Shown here piece after piece: positions 37,371 through 48,117 of a stretch of 64,000 nt of DNA. This DNA is from Paulownia fortunei (Eukaryota > Streptophyta > Magnoliopsida > Lamiales > Paulowniaceae). The notes below the pieces were generated by a model. It did not search any database, was not told the DNA's origin, and saw only the letters and a program-made list of their open reading frames with translations. Every line of letters begins with the position of its first letter. Positions within the stretch are counted from its first letter, which is position 1. The translations under genes were made by a program, and so were the position numbers. The DNA lies in NCBI GenBank assembly GCA_019321725.1, contig CM033106.1, positions 18,388,551-18,452,550 on the forward strand, given 5' to 3'.

Positions 37371-38900
37371 TCGTAGAATATTTTGCAAACCGCAAGTGCA
37401 TGGTGTCAAGTTTTAATACAACGGTGAGTTGAGTATCGTTTTTAGAAATATTATAATAAAAAATTATATCAGGTACTCTAGTTCAAATAGTCCCTATTTT
37501 ATCTAGAAAATTGAGTGATGATTGGTAAATAAAGTAGAGTAAAAGACAAGAGTGAAATTCTTAAAAGTAATACAACAAACACCTTAAGAGCATTAAATTA
37601 TAGAATAATGATTCACCTAATTATCACCTATGTTCTTCCTTCCAAAACATACCAATTCAAGTCAACAACACATGTAAGTTAAAAATTCCTAAGATCATCA
37701 ATTCCCTCTATCGAGTGTCGAATTGAGTATAAGTTCCAACATGAATTTTAATATATTTATAAAAAACTCAAGAATAAAACTCTATAAAAGTTCAATGAAT
37801 TCTTATTCAAAACTTCAAAGGTTTCATAAGCTTCTCAACTCTATGATTCCTAGGTTGTGTAATCCTTATGATCATGCATAATCTTCCCTCTCTCGAGCAC
37901 CAAATCTCATACATCTAATAATATCAATTAGTGGCCAAATAATCAAGATGCAATATTAAACAAGATAACACAAACAAGATGAATAACTTGAACTAATATT
38001 GTTTAGAATTCAAAACATAGGATCAAATAAGGTTACATCATCCTCTAGAAAGAAAAGTGTAGTTCATCATGGATGAATACACCTTCAAGAAATATCTAAG
38101 AAAGAACATGAAAATTGTTCACCAATTTATGAATTAAGAGGAATGGTTAAAGCTCTCCTTATCTCCTAGAATGGCTGCTTGTCTCCAAGAATGAATGACC
38201 CTTGTCTACAAGATCCCAATGCCTCCCTTAGTTCCAAAAAATGAATCCCCTTCAAAAATCGCTTCCTTGGTTGATGCCAATCTCCTCAAGATAATTCCTT
38301 CCCCAAGAGTCTTCCAAATACCCCTGAAATCCTTTCATTTTTCTTAGCTTCCCCCCCCCCAAAAGAATCTTACAAAAGAAACTTGAAATCCTTCCCATTT
38401 TCTTGGCTTTTCCACATTTTCCTCTCTTTTTCCTCCATGTTTTTTTGGCTAAAAGAAGTTCCCAAATTTGTCTTGGAAGATGCCTTTTAAAGTCCAAAAA
38501 GAAATTCCAAAACCGGACTTAAAAATTATATTTTTGATTTTTTGCGAACTGGGGCCACAACTCCAAACTGTCTATTAGAGCACAAAATGAACTGGTGTCA
38601 CGGCTCTATTTTTGGCACCACGGTGCTAAACAATATATCCTCTAACATCATGTGGTTTAATCATTCTTTTTCAAAGCCATTTTTGAGCTTTTTATGTCTT
38701 CTAAGGAATTAGCTTTTTATGTTTTCTAATGAGTTATAGCTCTATGTCTTGGCCTTCCATAGATGTTTGAATCAACTTGACATGACATCTTTGGAGAGAG
38801 TTATGCCTAAAATACCAAGATATGTCGTACTAAAAAATTTCAATCCGGTGCTAACTCTTGAACTCGATTTTTCTCATTGAAATCAAAAGAACTAGATTTC
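37371..38900 (-). repeat. Athila/Tat-type LTR b (approximate)
   Basis: The sequence starts on the plus strand 'attcgtagaatattttgcaaaccgcaagtgcatgg' (split here as 'attcgtagaatatttt' and 'gcaaaccgcaagtgcatgg'), the outer end of an Athila/Tat-type LTR read in reverse. The first 295 bases recur at 2,962-3,274. 'gagttatagctctatgtctt...gtttgaatcaacttgacatgacatc' near 38,730-38,790 is characteristic of this group. No gene; the 81-codon minus frame at 38,252-38,497 is not credible. The inner limit is a guess. Confidence 0.5.
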
Positions 38901-40629
38901 ATGGTAAATATAAAAATTGTAGATATATCTCTTACTTTCCAATAAATCAAGAATCAAGTCAATATGATATTGGGGCAAAGAGTTACGATTAAAATACGAA
39001 AACTGCCATCAGTAGCACTACAATTTGAATTTTTCAACATTTCAACCAAGTTTTTGCTTCTTTCCATTTTCTTCTCATTTTTCTACTACCTACAAGATTT
39101 CAAACTAAATACAAAAAAAGTAACACAAATACTTGAAAACAAACCAAATGTTAATCAAAAGATATATGAATTGTTGGTATAAAACTAACTTATCATATAC
39201 CCCCAAACTTGAAGATTTGAAGGTCCTCAAGCATGAATTTTCAATAACAACCCCTCTTTGAATCATGTTACCAAAGTCAAGAATTTTTTTTTCTGACATC
39301 TTATCTCAAAATATTAGAAAAACCAATTTTATATGTTAACATGCATATTGGTTTCACTTAACTTCATGGTATTGTGTGTGTGAGTATGAAAGTTGTAGTT
39401 TATCAACTTTCATTTATAATTTGGATAGGTTTATAAAGCTAACTACTCCTATTTGATCCACTTTTGAAATGCTTACCAAATTCCATAGGCTTATTTTTCA
39501 CATTAATCTCCACTAATGTAGGTAGATCATAACATCAAAGACTAAAAGGACTTCAAAAGCTTGTATTGTGTGGCTTGGCTAATGGTGGGAATATATGAAA
39601 AATTGTAGCTAAAAATTACCCATTTTACACAATCATACTAGAATCTTTATGAATGAACCCCAACGTCGTCATCAATCTTCATTTTTTCTTTATTGAACAT
39701 CCCTTTTTCTTTGGATTACCCCCAAACTTATTTCTTTTGTTGTATGCAATGGGGGTCTATTTGTTTTAGAGAGTTTAGATCATACATCTCAATTCATAAT
39801 TTCTTCATTTTCATCATTTTTCAATATTTTCTTCTATTTATTTTCATTTTTTTAATACAACAATTCATTCTAGAATGATTGTGTAAATGAGAAAAAAGGT
39901 CAAAAATTGGAAATTTTTATAAAGCTCAATAATGTGTATGGGGTGTCCAAAGAATTGTTTCAATAGGCTTAAGAGGGGATACTAGGGAATTATTCAAGTA
40001 TAAGTTGGCTTCAAAAGCTCAAATAATCTAAAAATGGCCTAAATCATCCCCTTAATGCTATGCCACTTAGGATTTCACCTCGACTAGTGATCAAACAAGT
40101 TCTAGAGGTTGGTGGGATCATTTAGGAAACAATTAGACCTTATAAACTGTCTCTAAATAATTAAATATAACTCAATGAACTACTTAGTGCATCAAGACTC
40201 ACAAGACCTCATAAAGTTAATAAAACTAATTTTTGATATTTAGACACGTAAACAAATATACATATTCTATATTCAATTTTTCCAAACATGCATATAGTTT
40301 ATTACTAAATTTGACAATCAATAAACTAAACTCAACAAGTAACAAGAAATTATCCTAAACTCTTGACCCCTTCCCCCAAACTTAATATAAGAATTGTCTT
40401 CAATTATTGAAAGAATTGTAAAACAAGGGGACTTTCCTGAAAATAGGTGATGTTCAGTCTTTTACCTGCAAAAATAAGTAAAATATCAAGGAACAATTAT
40501 CATGATATGAAACAACATAAGAATAAAAACACTCACAAAAATAAGAAAACAGAGCTTGGGTTGCCTCCTAATAAGTTCTTTGTTTAAAGTCTTTAGTTAG
40601 ATCGAAACAGAATATCTTAGGCTGCTTCT
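38901..40629 (-). mobile_element. Athila/Tat element 3' spacer between pol and LTR
   Basis: This non-coding stretch lies between the integrase remnant and the LTR. It includes 'gagcttgggttgcctcc' near 40,552, a phrase common downstream of pol in Athila/Tat elements. Open frames at 38,964-39,182 and 39,693-39,878 are short, AT-driven and unlike any family. Confidence 0.5.
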
Positions 40630-41282
40630 CCAAGTGGAAGATTAGACATTCAAATTTTATTTCTGTAATAATGTTTCAACCTTGTCCACTGACACAAAAA
40701 AATGTGTAATCCTTACCTTTGAGCTCAACCACCCTAAATGAAAATATCTTTTTGATAATGAAGGGACCGGACCATTAGATTTTAATTTTCTCGAAAAAGT
40801 TTTAATCTAGAAATGAAAAGCAACAAAGTTGTCCAGGTTGAAATTCTCTTCTCCAGATCATTTTGTTATGCAATTGTTTTATTATTTCTTTATAGATTTT
40901 AGCATTTTCATAGGCATCAAGCCTAAATTCCTCCATTTCATTGAGTTGCAAGAATCCTTTTTCTCCAATTGCCTTTGTATCAAAATTTAATTATTGCACA
41001 ACCCATTATGCTCTATGTTCTAGCTCAACGGGGAGGTGACAAACTTTTCTAAAAACTAATCGATAATTGAGTTTTATGATGTGCGGTATGCCCAATGCAT
41101 CATCAAGCTTATGGGCCAAATCATTTCAATTAATACTTACCGTTTTCTCAAGGATTTGCTTCACTTCCCAATTTGAGATTTTGGCTTGTCCGTTTGATTG
41201 AGGATGGTATCCAAAAGCTTCCTTGTATCTTACACCATACTTGGCCAAAAGGTTAGTAAATATTGCAAAAATGATAACCTTT
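40630..41282 (-). pseudogene. Athila/Tat-type gypsy integrase C-terminal part, broken
   Basis: The minus strand reads, with stops and shifts, 'TNLLAKYGVRYKEAFGYHPQ', 'SNGQAKISNWEVKQILEKTV', 'HKLDDALGIPHI', 'YRLVFRKVCHLPVELEHRA', then 'FLQLNEMEEFRLDAYENAKI' and 'WSGPFIIKKIF'. This is the end of the integrase core and its C-terminal region in the Athila/Tat branch of Ty3/gypsy, where YHPQ..GQ and KACHLPVELEH are hallmarks. Coding is cut at 41,283 by a copia LTR, so protease, RT and the rest of integrase are absent. Confidence 0.8.
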
Positions 41283-43440
41283 TGTCGGGTTCGCGTAATC
41301 ATGGGATTACAAGCACATCAAAAATTTAAAAATTTTCAACAATTGAAATAAAATCATACATCATATATAAATATGCATATCCCGGATTTAATGTGATTCT
41401 TGGTTTGCATTTTTTTAATTGTTCGTTTAATAAAATTAAACAACTAAAGTTTCACGATTATACCTTTCAAGCAATCTGGCTGATGAGAAGGAAGTCAGAT
41501 TCCTCAAGCTCTTCTCAAACAATTTCGATAGCCTCTCAAGACGTTTACCAACGACTCTAAGTGTAGTCCCTCTAATGATATCCACACTTTCGAGCAGATC
41601 CACAAGCTTCAAATCCTTGCTAGTAAATTTGAACTTCTTATTTCTAAATCTATTTAAGAGTGAAGATTAATTATTGAATCAATAAGTGATGGAAGAATTA
41701 ACCTTTTAATCAAAAAGGGATGGAAGCTTTTTGATGGAATAATTTTTTGTTAATTAAGAAAATAGAACCAAAAAAAAAATTTGAGAATGAGAAGAGAAGA
41801 GGGGGCAGAAAATTCTAGCTCTCTTGCTTATTGTTTTTGGTCCCTACATTGTGTATTTATATATACAATATAGTCTTTGATCTAATCCCATTAGGTCTCC
41901 AACTCATACCCTAATTAGTCCCCTAATCCAATTTGGAAACCTTCTCCCTCCTTATCTCTTATTCCTTTCACTTCAAGACAATTTTTTTCATTTTACTAGG
42001 ACTCTTTAATTCTAGAAATTAAAAAAATCCTAATGATCCTCTAACCCCATTGGCTTGGACTCTAATTAATTTATTAAAGTTTAATTAATTAATCTCCATC
42101 AATTAATTAAAAAGCCCAACATAATTAATTGATCTAATCAATTAATTAGTTAGTTCCATCATAGGCCACCTAAACATATTATGCATAATTAAAATAATTC
42201 TATTATTTTAATTGATTAAATTAATTTAACTACTTAAATTAATTTTAGGCCAAGCTAATATAATTAATCTCCATCAATTAATTAATTCACTCTCAAGAGC
42301 CCCTAATCATTATTAGGTTCAAATAAATAATTATATTATTTATTTGAATGAATTAATTTAGCTATTTAAATTAATTCTAACTCAAGTTGATTAATCCAAC
42401 ACTTTGGATTACAAAAATAGATATAGAAGTGGATCATCTCAATTTGTGTGTGACTCATTAAGTTAATAACTAAGCTAGTAGTAGGCTTGTAATCTTTGCA
42501 ATTTATGAATAAATTTAATATTGTGATTAATTAATCCACTCGAAATTAACCCCTTAATTTCAAGAACCTCGCAAATCAAGGGAAGCACCAAGCAGTGCAT
42601 TCGACTACCTAGTCTTAGGTGAATAGCAAGAGAACCTTTTCTGTTATGAGTACCATGCAAATACGACTCCATCAACTAATTTTTTGATTAAGTTTAGGGC
42701 ATAGATTATTAGTTGAAACCCTATTCTGATGTAATAACTACGATCCCATTTCAAGTCACATTGATCATTTGACAAATTACAAGAAAACCCTACGTTTAGT
42801 ATTCATCCTGCTTTAGCAAAGGTCTTTGGGATCAAGGATTATGAAAACATAGGAGATTCTTATATTTTACCAAATAGGTGGCAGATCCTTTATTGGCTAC
42901 TCGTTGACCTCCATATACAAAGATCATACACCCAACGTAAGCCCCTTATGATTATCATGCAATCAAAAAATACATCAAAGTATATGATATCATGCACAAG
43001 GCCACCATGGTACCTCAAATCAAAGGACTAATTAATACACTATTGTGACTAGGAGATCAATGTCTGAACTATTGTGACTAATTAACAAGCACCCACACGC
43101 ATGAACTAGTATCCCTACGCCAATATCTGTGGAATGAAATATTTTTCTCTTTCGAGTATGCATCATGTGTACGAGTCTATCGGGCTTATCGATATCCTAT
43201 CTCAATAAACTCCCGACTCGAAACATTTTTAAGATCAAAGCCATAGAGGCATATTCCATAATCACCATCATAGTGTGACCATACCCTGTAGCTAAAATTA
43301 ATCTAGGGACTTAATCTATTTGATAAAAATAATTAAAGATAAATAAATACCTTTTATTTACTTAAACATTATGAAGAAGACTATTTTTACAAGATTACAA
43401 AAGCTTGTCGCTAATTGGCTTGCCGGACATTACTCTAACA
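41283..43440 (-). repeat. copia LTR (copy x2), 3' LTR of copia-4
   Basis: A 2,158-bp LTR. On the minus strand it starts TGTTAGAGTAATGTCC (43,440 downward) and ends GCGAACCCGACA (to 41,283). It is preceded by a purine tract and pol end, so it is a 3' LTR. It is inserted into the Athila integrase. It shares blocks with 860-2,961 and 59,521-61,731. Confidence 0.8.
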
Positions 43441-43450
43441 TTCTCCCACT
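43441..43450 (-). other. polypurine tract of copia-4
   Basis: Minus strand AGTGGGAGAA lies directly before the LTR start TGTTAGAG, the usual priming site for plus-strand DNA synthesis in copia elements. Confidence 0.75.
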
Positions 43451-43599
43451 TGCCTCAGAGCCAATTGCCCATGTATCTAAGACCATCTTGTCTAGATGTC
43501 ATTCAAATACTCTTTAAGCTAAGGGCTTTGTTAGTGGATCTACTATATTTTTTATCAAGGATACTCGCTCCACTCTAATGTCTCCTCTAGTGGTGGTGC
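43451..43599 (-). pseudogene. copia-4 pol, last piece of RNase H
   Basis: The minus strand reads, in two frames, 'NIVDPLTKALSLKEFE' and 'GLRYMGNWL', the invariant end of copia pol just before the polypurine tract. At 43,599/43,600 it joins gypsy gag directly. Roughly 150 residues of RNase H between this piece and the RT end at 58,181 are missing. Confidence 0.75.
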
Positions 43600-44696
43600 C
43601 AGAGCACAGGGAAATGAGACACCCACCCCACCCAATTAATGATCGAGATAACATGATTAATTGGTTAACAGAGTTGATTGAATGACAGTCTAAACAGATT
43701 CAACAACTAATTCGGCAGAGGGATAATGGTGAGCAACTGTGGGTGGAGGAAAACCAACAGCGGGCGGACTATATATATATGGTGGGAGAACGATTTAGGA
43801 GGCTGGATCCCCCAATATTTGAGGATGTGATTGATCCTACCACTGCAGAGGACTGGTTGAGGACCCTGGAAAACATGTTCCAGTACAGCAGGGTGCCAGT
43901 AGAGGAGAGGGTAATGTGTGCCACTTTCATGCTTCGTAGCAATGCAGGCCATTGGTGGGACATGATCAGCAGCATAGAGGACATTACTACCATGAGTTGG
44001 GACAGATTCAAGAAGTTATTCCGAAATAAATATTTCACGACCCCAGTTCGCATGATGAAGATGAACGAGTTTATACAACTGTGACAATGAGCGATGACTG
44101 TTGGGGAATATATTCGTAAATTTGAACTGTCTAGGTTTGCTATGCACATAGTCAGTATTGAAGCATTGAAAGTAGAGAGATTTTTAGAGGGTTTGAGGCC
44201 AGAGTTACATCGGGATGTTAATATGGTGGGTACTCAAGGGGTGATATTTTCACAGGTGGCTGAGAGGGCGCTAGTGGCAGAACAGGCTAAATCGAGAATC
44301 TCTTATGCATAGAAGGCTCGACAATAATTCATATAATAGGGACAAAGATGGACTGTGGGGCAAAAGAGGCCGGTCCAAATATAGAAACCAATCTAAATAC
44401 AAAAGCCAGGATTTAAATTTCAAGGAGAACGAGGCCAACAATAAGAAGATTAAAATAAGAGGCCACGGGTTAAATAAGGAAAAACATCGATGCTAGAAGT
44501 TGTGTGTCAAAAATATGGTAATCAACATACTGGAGGCTACTATATAGATACTAGGACATGCTTTCGATGCGGAATGCCAGGATATATTGCTAAATTTTGC
44601 CAAGGTAAATTAGACCGGCCAAAGGAATGTACCAGCCAAGGTGTTCACCATGACCAGGGCGGATGCAAAGGCAAATCCATCGGTGGTGACATGTAA
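43600..44696 (+). pseudogene. gypsy copy 1: gag with zinc knuckle, broken
   Basis: Chromovirus gag. It starts at a sharp junction a few codons inside the protein (compare the intact start at 50,977), so the 5' LTR, primer site and first codons are lost. Readable parts include 'FEDVIDPTTAEDWLRTLENM', 'FMLRSNAGHWWD' and 'GEYIRKFE.LSRFA'. The zinc knuckle near 44,556-44,600 is CFRCGMPGYIAKFC, where the His of CX2CX4HX4C is Tyr (the second copy still has His). Stops include TGA near 44,083, TAG at 44,310-44,312 and TAA soon after; the last two are also in copy 2. Confidence 0.85.
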
Positions 44697-45095
44697 ACTT
44701 TATATTTCTAATGTTCCAACACTTATGTTATTTGTTCTGGAGCCACGCATTCATTTGCAACCACTGAGTACATGAAGAGGTTGGGTAGAATACTATATAT
44801 AGCAGAAATCAGTTATAGTGTAACAGTCCCCTCTAGAGATGCTAGTCAAATCAATCGGATTTTGACAGCTTGTGCTATAATTGTTGAAGGTAGAGAATTA
44901 CATGTTGATCTAATTGTATTGGATATGAATGATTATGATGTTATTTTGGGCATAGATTGGTTGTCAAAGTATGGGGCTACTATTGACTGTAAGGAAAAGA
45001 CAGTGACATTTCAACTTTCTAGGAAAAAGTCTTTCACATTTACCAACATTATGAAGAATTTTAGATTCCCTATGATTTCAGTAGTGAAGGCATAA
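44697..45095 (+). pseudogene. gypsy copy 1: aspartic protease, broken
   Basis: The region continues from gag. The catalytic segment near 44,728-44,755 has lost one base relative to copy 2, breaking the frame right at the D-S/T-G triad and leaving 'GATHSF' in another frame. Beyond it the protease body is open: 'RILTACAIIVEGRELHVDLI', then 'VLDMNDYDVILGIDWLSKYG'. The LGxDWL motif of retropepsins is preserved. Confidence 0.8.
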
Positions 45096-46107
45096 CGATT
45101 ACTCGATGATGGTTGCGAAGGGTACTTGGTGAGTGTTGTGAACATTAAGAACAACACCCACCAACTCTGAGTGAAATACCAATGGTGCATGAATATACTG
45201 AAGTATTCCCGGATGATCTCCTAGGACTGCCACCAGATCAAGAAATAGAGTTTGTTATTGAGATAAAATCAGGAATGTCTCAAATTTCTAAAACTTCCTA
45301 TAGAATAGCTCCCTTGGAGTTGAAAGAATTAAAAGTACAATTGCAAGACTTGATGGACAAGGAATTCATCAGACCGAGCTTTCCACATTGGGGAGCATCA
45401 GTTCTGTTTGTACATAAGAAGGATGGCGCCATGAGACTATGCATCGATTATCAAAAGTTGAACAGGGTCATGATTAAGAATAAATATCCGTTATCCAGAA
45501 TCAATGATTTATTTGAGCAGCTTCAAGGTGCCATAATATTTTCAAAGATTGACTTACGTTCTGGGTACCATCAACTGAAAATAAAGGAAAAAGATATCCC
45601 CAAGATGGTATTTAGTATAAGATATGGGCACTATGATTTTTTAGTGATGCCGTTCAGATTGACTAACGCTCCAGTAGCATTCATGGATCTGATTAATAGA
45701 GTGTTTAAAGAGTTTTTGGATAAATTTGTTATTGTGTTCATCGATGGCATTCTAGTTTACTCCAGAACTAAAGAAGAGCATGCCGCACATTTAACACAAG
45801 TATTAGAGGTCATGAAAGTGAAGCAAATATACGCCAAATTCAAGAAATGCGAGTTCTGGTTGGATCGCGTGGTATTCCTAGGACATGTTATATTAGGAGC
45901 AGGAATATCAGTAGATCTAAGTAAAGTTGAAGCTATAAACAACTGGATGTAGCCTACCAATCCTTCAGAGGTGCACAGTTTTTCTGGGTTTAGCTGGATA
46001 TTACCGAAGATTTGTGGAGGGGGTTCTCCAAGATTGCTGTGCCATTGATACAATTAACTAGAAAAGGGGTGATGTTTAGATGGACGGATATATGTGAGCG
46101 AAGTTTC
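45096..46107 (+). pseudogene. gypsy copy 1: reverse transcriptase, broken
   Basis: RT opens at 45,182 and stays open for 256 codons. Motifs in order are '[13 protein letters not shown]', '[20 protein letters not shown]', '[13 protein letters not shown]', '[17 protein letters not shown]' and '[13 protein letters not shown]'. The catalytic FIDD/YVDD box is changed to FIDG, so an Asp that binds metal is lost. 'FLGHVI' precedes the stop TAG near 45,950. The connection continues in other frames to about 46,107. In life the enzyme copies element RNA to DNA inside the particle. Confidence 0.9.
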
Positions 46108-46530
46108 TAGGAGCTAAAAAATAGGTTGACTTTAGCACTTATTCTCTCAATTCCATCAGGTACTGGAGGATTCGTAATTTACAGTAACGTGTTGAAGAAT
46201 GGATTAGGATGTGTACTAATGCAGAATGGCGAAGTAATTATGTATGCATCCAGGCAACTTAAAGAGTATGAAAAGAATTACCCCACACATGACTTGGAAC
46301 ATCTTGTTGTAGTATTTGCTCTTAAAATATGGAGACACTATTTATATGGTGAATGGTGTGAGATCTATACTGATCACAAGAGCCTCAAATACTTCTTCAC
46401 ATAGAAAGAGTTGAATATGCGGCAGCGGAGATGGCTGGAACTGGTAAAAAATTATGATTGTGTGATCAATTACCACCCCGGTAAAGCCAATGTTGTAGCT
46501 GATACATTGAGCCAAAAATCCACACAAAGT
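46108..46530 (+). pseudogene. gypsy copy 1: RNase H, broken
   Basis: Readable after a TAG at 46,108-46,110 that is also in copy 2. Motifs are '[10 protein letters not shown]' (the usual catalytic Asp is Asn), '[20 protein letters not shown]', '[13 protein letters not shown]' and '[12 protein letters not shown]'. Further on are '[11 protein letters not shown]' and, after a TAG near 46,402, '[20 protein letters not shown]' then '[12 protein letters not shown]'. This is the Ty3/gypsy RNase H with its THDLE and DHKSL signatures. Confidence 0.88.
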
Positions 46531-47620
46531 ACAATAGCTATGGCTTTAATTCAGAAACTAGAACTGAATGACTTGCAGAAAATAAATATAGAGATTTTAC
46601 AGATAGGAGTAATAGAGGCAAAGTTGGCATCCCTGATGCTTCAGTCTACGCTAATTGATAGGATCAAACAGGGACAACGTGATGATGAATATCTCATCAA
46701 TATGAGAAAATATGTTGATGCAGGGAAGTCTCCTGAATTTAAGATGACTCAAAATGAAATTTTACAATTTAGAGGGCGGTTTTGTATGCCAAATATTGAT
46801 AACATTCGGGAAGACATTTTAAAAGAGACACATTCAACCCCTTATTCAGTACATCCAGGGGCTACCAAGATGTATAGAGACTTGAAAATGCATTATTGGT
46901 GGCCGGGTATGAAAAATGACATCGCCCAGCATGTGGAGCAATGTCTAACATGTCAGCAGATAAAGGCCGAACATCAAGGACCCGCAGGGACTTTGCAACC
47001 TCTACTTATTCCAGAATGAAAATGGGAAATGATCACCATGGATTTCGTAATTGGTTTGCCAAAGACTACTAAGGGTCATGATGTTATTTGGGTTATCGTT
47101 GATAGATTGACCAAGTCTGCTCATTTCCTTCCCATATGTTCTACCTATTCCATGGATCACTATGCCCAATTATACGTTCAGGAGATTATCAGACTTCATG
47201 GTGTGCCATTGTCTATAGTTTCTGATAGAGATTCACGATTTTTGTCTATTTTCTGGAGGAGTTTACACAAAGCTTTGAAAACACAGTTATCATTCAGTAT
47301 AGCATATCATCCTCAGATAGATAAGCAATCTGAATGAATAATACAAATATTGGAGGATATGCTCAGAGCCTGTGTATTAGACTTCCAAGGTCAGTAGAGT
47401 AAATTCCTACCTTTGGTGGAGTTTGCATACAACAACAACTATCAGAATAGTATTGGAATGACTCCCTATGAAGCATTGTATGGCAAAAAGTGTAGGTCTC
47501 CAATACACTGGGATGAAATTGGTGAGAAGAAACTTTTAGGGCCAGATATGATTCGAGAGATGACAGAAGCTGTGTTACAGATTCGACAAAGAATGCAAAT
47601 TATCCAAAATCAGTAGAAAA
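46531..47620 (+). pseudogene. gypsy copy 1: integrase core, broken
   Basis: The zinc-binding HHCC domain lies near 46,825-46,960 (His in 'KETHSTPYSVHPG', Cys in '[13 protein letters not shown]'). It is followed by the core from about 47,030: '[20 protein letters not shown]', 'DRLTKSAHF', 'SIVSDRDSRF' and 'YHPQIDKQSE'. The D-D-E catalytic residues are all present, but a TGA at 47,335-47,337 follows the Glu at once and is shared with copy 2. 'MTPYEALYGKKCRSPIHWDE' lies downstream, beyond a TAG near 47,397. Confidence 0.9.
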
Positions 47621-48084
47621 GTTATGCAGATCAACGAAGAAGGGCGTTGGAGTTTGCGATAGGAGATCGGGTGTTTTTGAAAGTATCACCAATGAAGGGC
47701 ATTATACGGTTTGGGAAGAAAGAAAAATTGAGTCCTAGATACATTGGCCCATTCTCGGTGATTGAAAGAATTGGTGATGTTTCTTATCGTCTAGATCTGC
47801 TAACATCTATGTCCTAAATACACAATGTATTTCATGTGTCTATGCCGAGGAAATATATTCCTATTTCCTCTCACATTCTGAAGAATGAACTAGTGGAATT
47901 AAAGGCAGATTTGAGCTATGAAGAAAAGCCTGTACAAATTTTATTACTAGAAATGAAGCAGCTAAGAAATAAACAGATTCCATTGGTTAAAGTGTCATGG
48001 AGAAACCAATTGGTAGAAGAGGCCACTTGGGAAAGGGAGGATGAAATAAGAACTAAGTATCCTGAACTTTTTGGTAAGTGAAAT
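47621..48084 (+). pseudogene. gypsy copy 1: integrase C-terminus with GPY/F module and chromodomain
   Basis: After a TAG near 47,614 the sequence reads 'SYADQRRRALEFAIGDRVFL' and 'YIGPFSVIERIGDVSYRLDL' (GPY/F module). After a TAA near 47,816 it reads 'VFHVSMPRKY'. The end, 'YEEKPVQILLLEMKQLRNK' with 'IPLVKVSWRN' and 'EEATWERED', is a chromodomain-like tail. This marks the element as a chromovirus, and with the 2.7-kb LTRs I place it in the Tekay/Del branch. Chromodomains are thought to guide integration to heterochromatin. Confidence 0.85.
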
Positions 48085-48104
48085 TTCGAGGATAAAATTT
48101 TTAT

Positions 48105-48117
48105 AAGGAGGGGAGGA
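48105..48117 (+). other. polypurine tract before LTR D
   Basis: AAGGAGGGGAGGA lies directly before the LTR start TGTGATAC. The same tract precedes LTR E. Confidence 0.85.

Noticed and set aside
43769..44149. 126-codon minus-strand open frame over gypsy gag
   Set aside because: Antisense shadow of gag; no family match.
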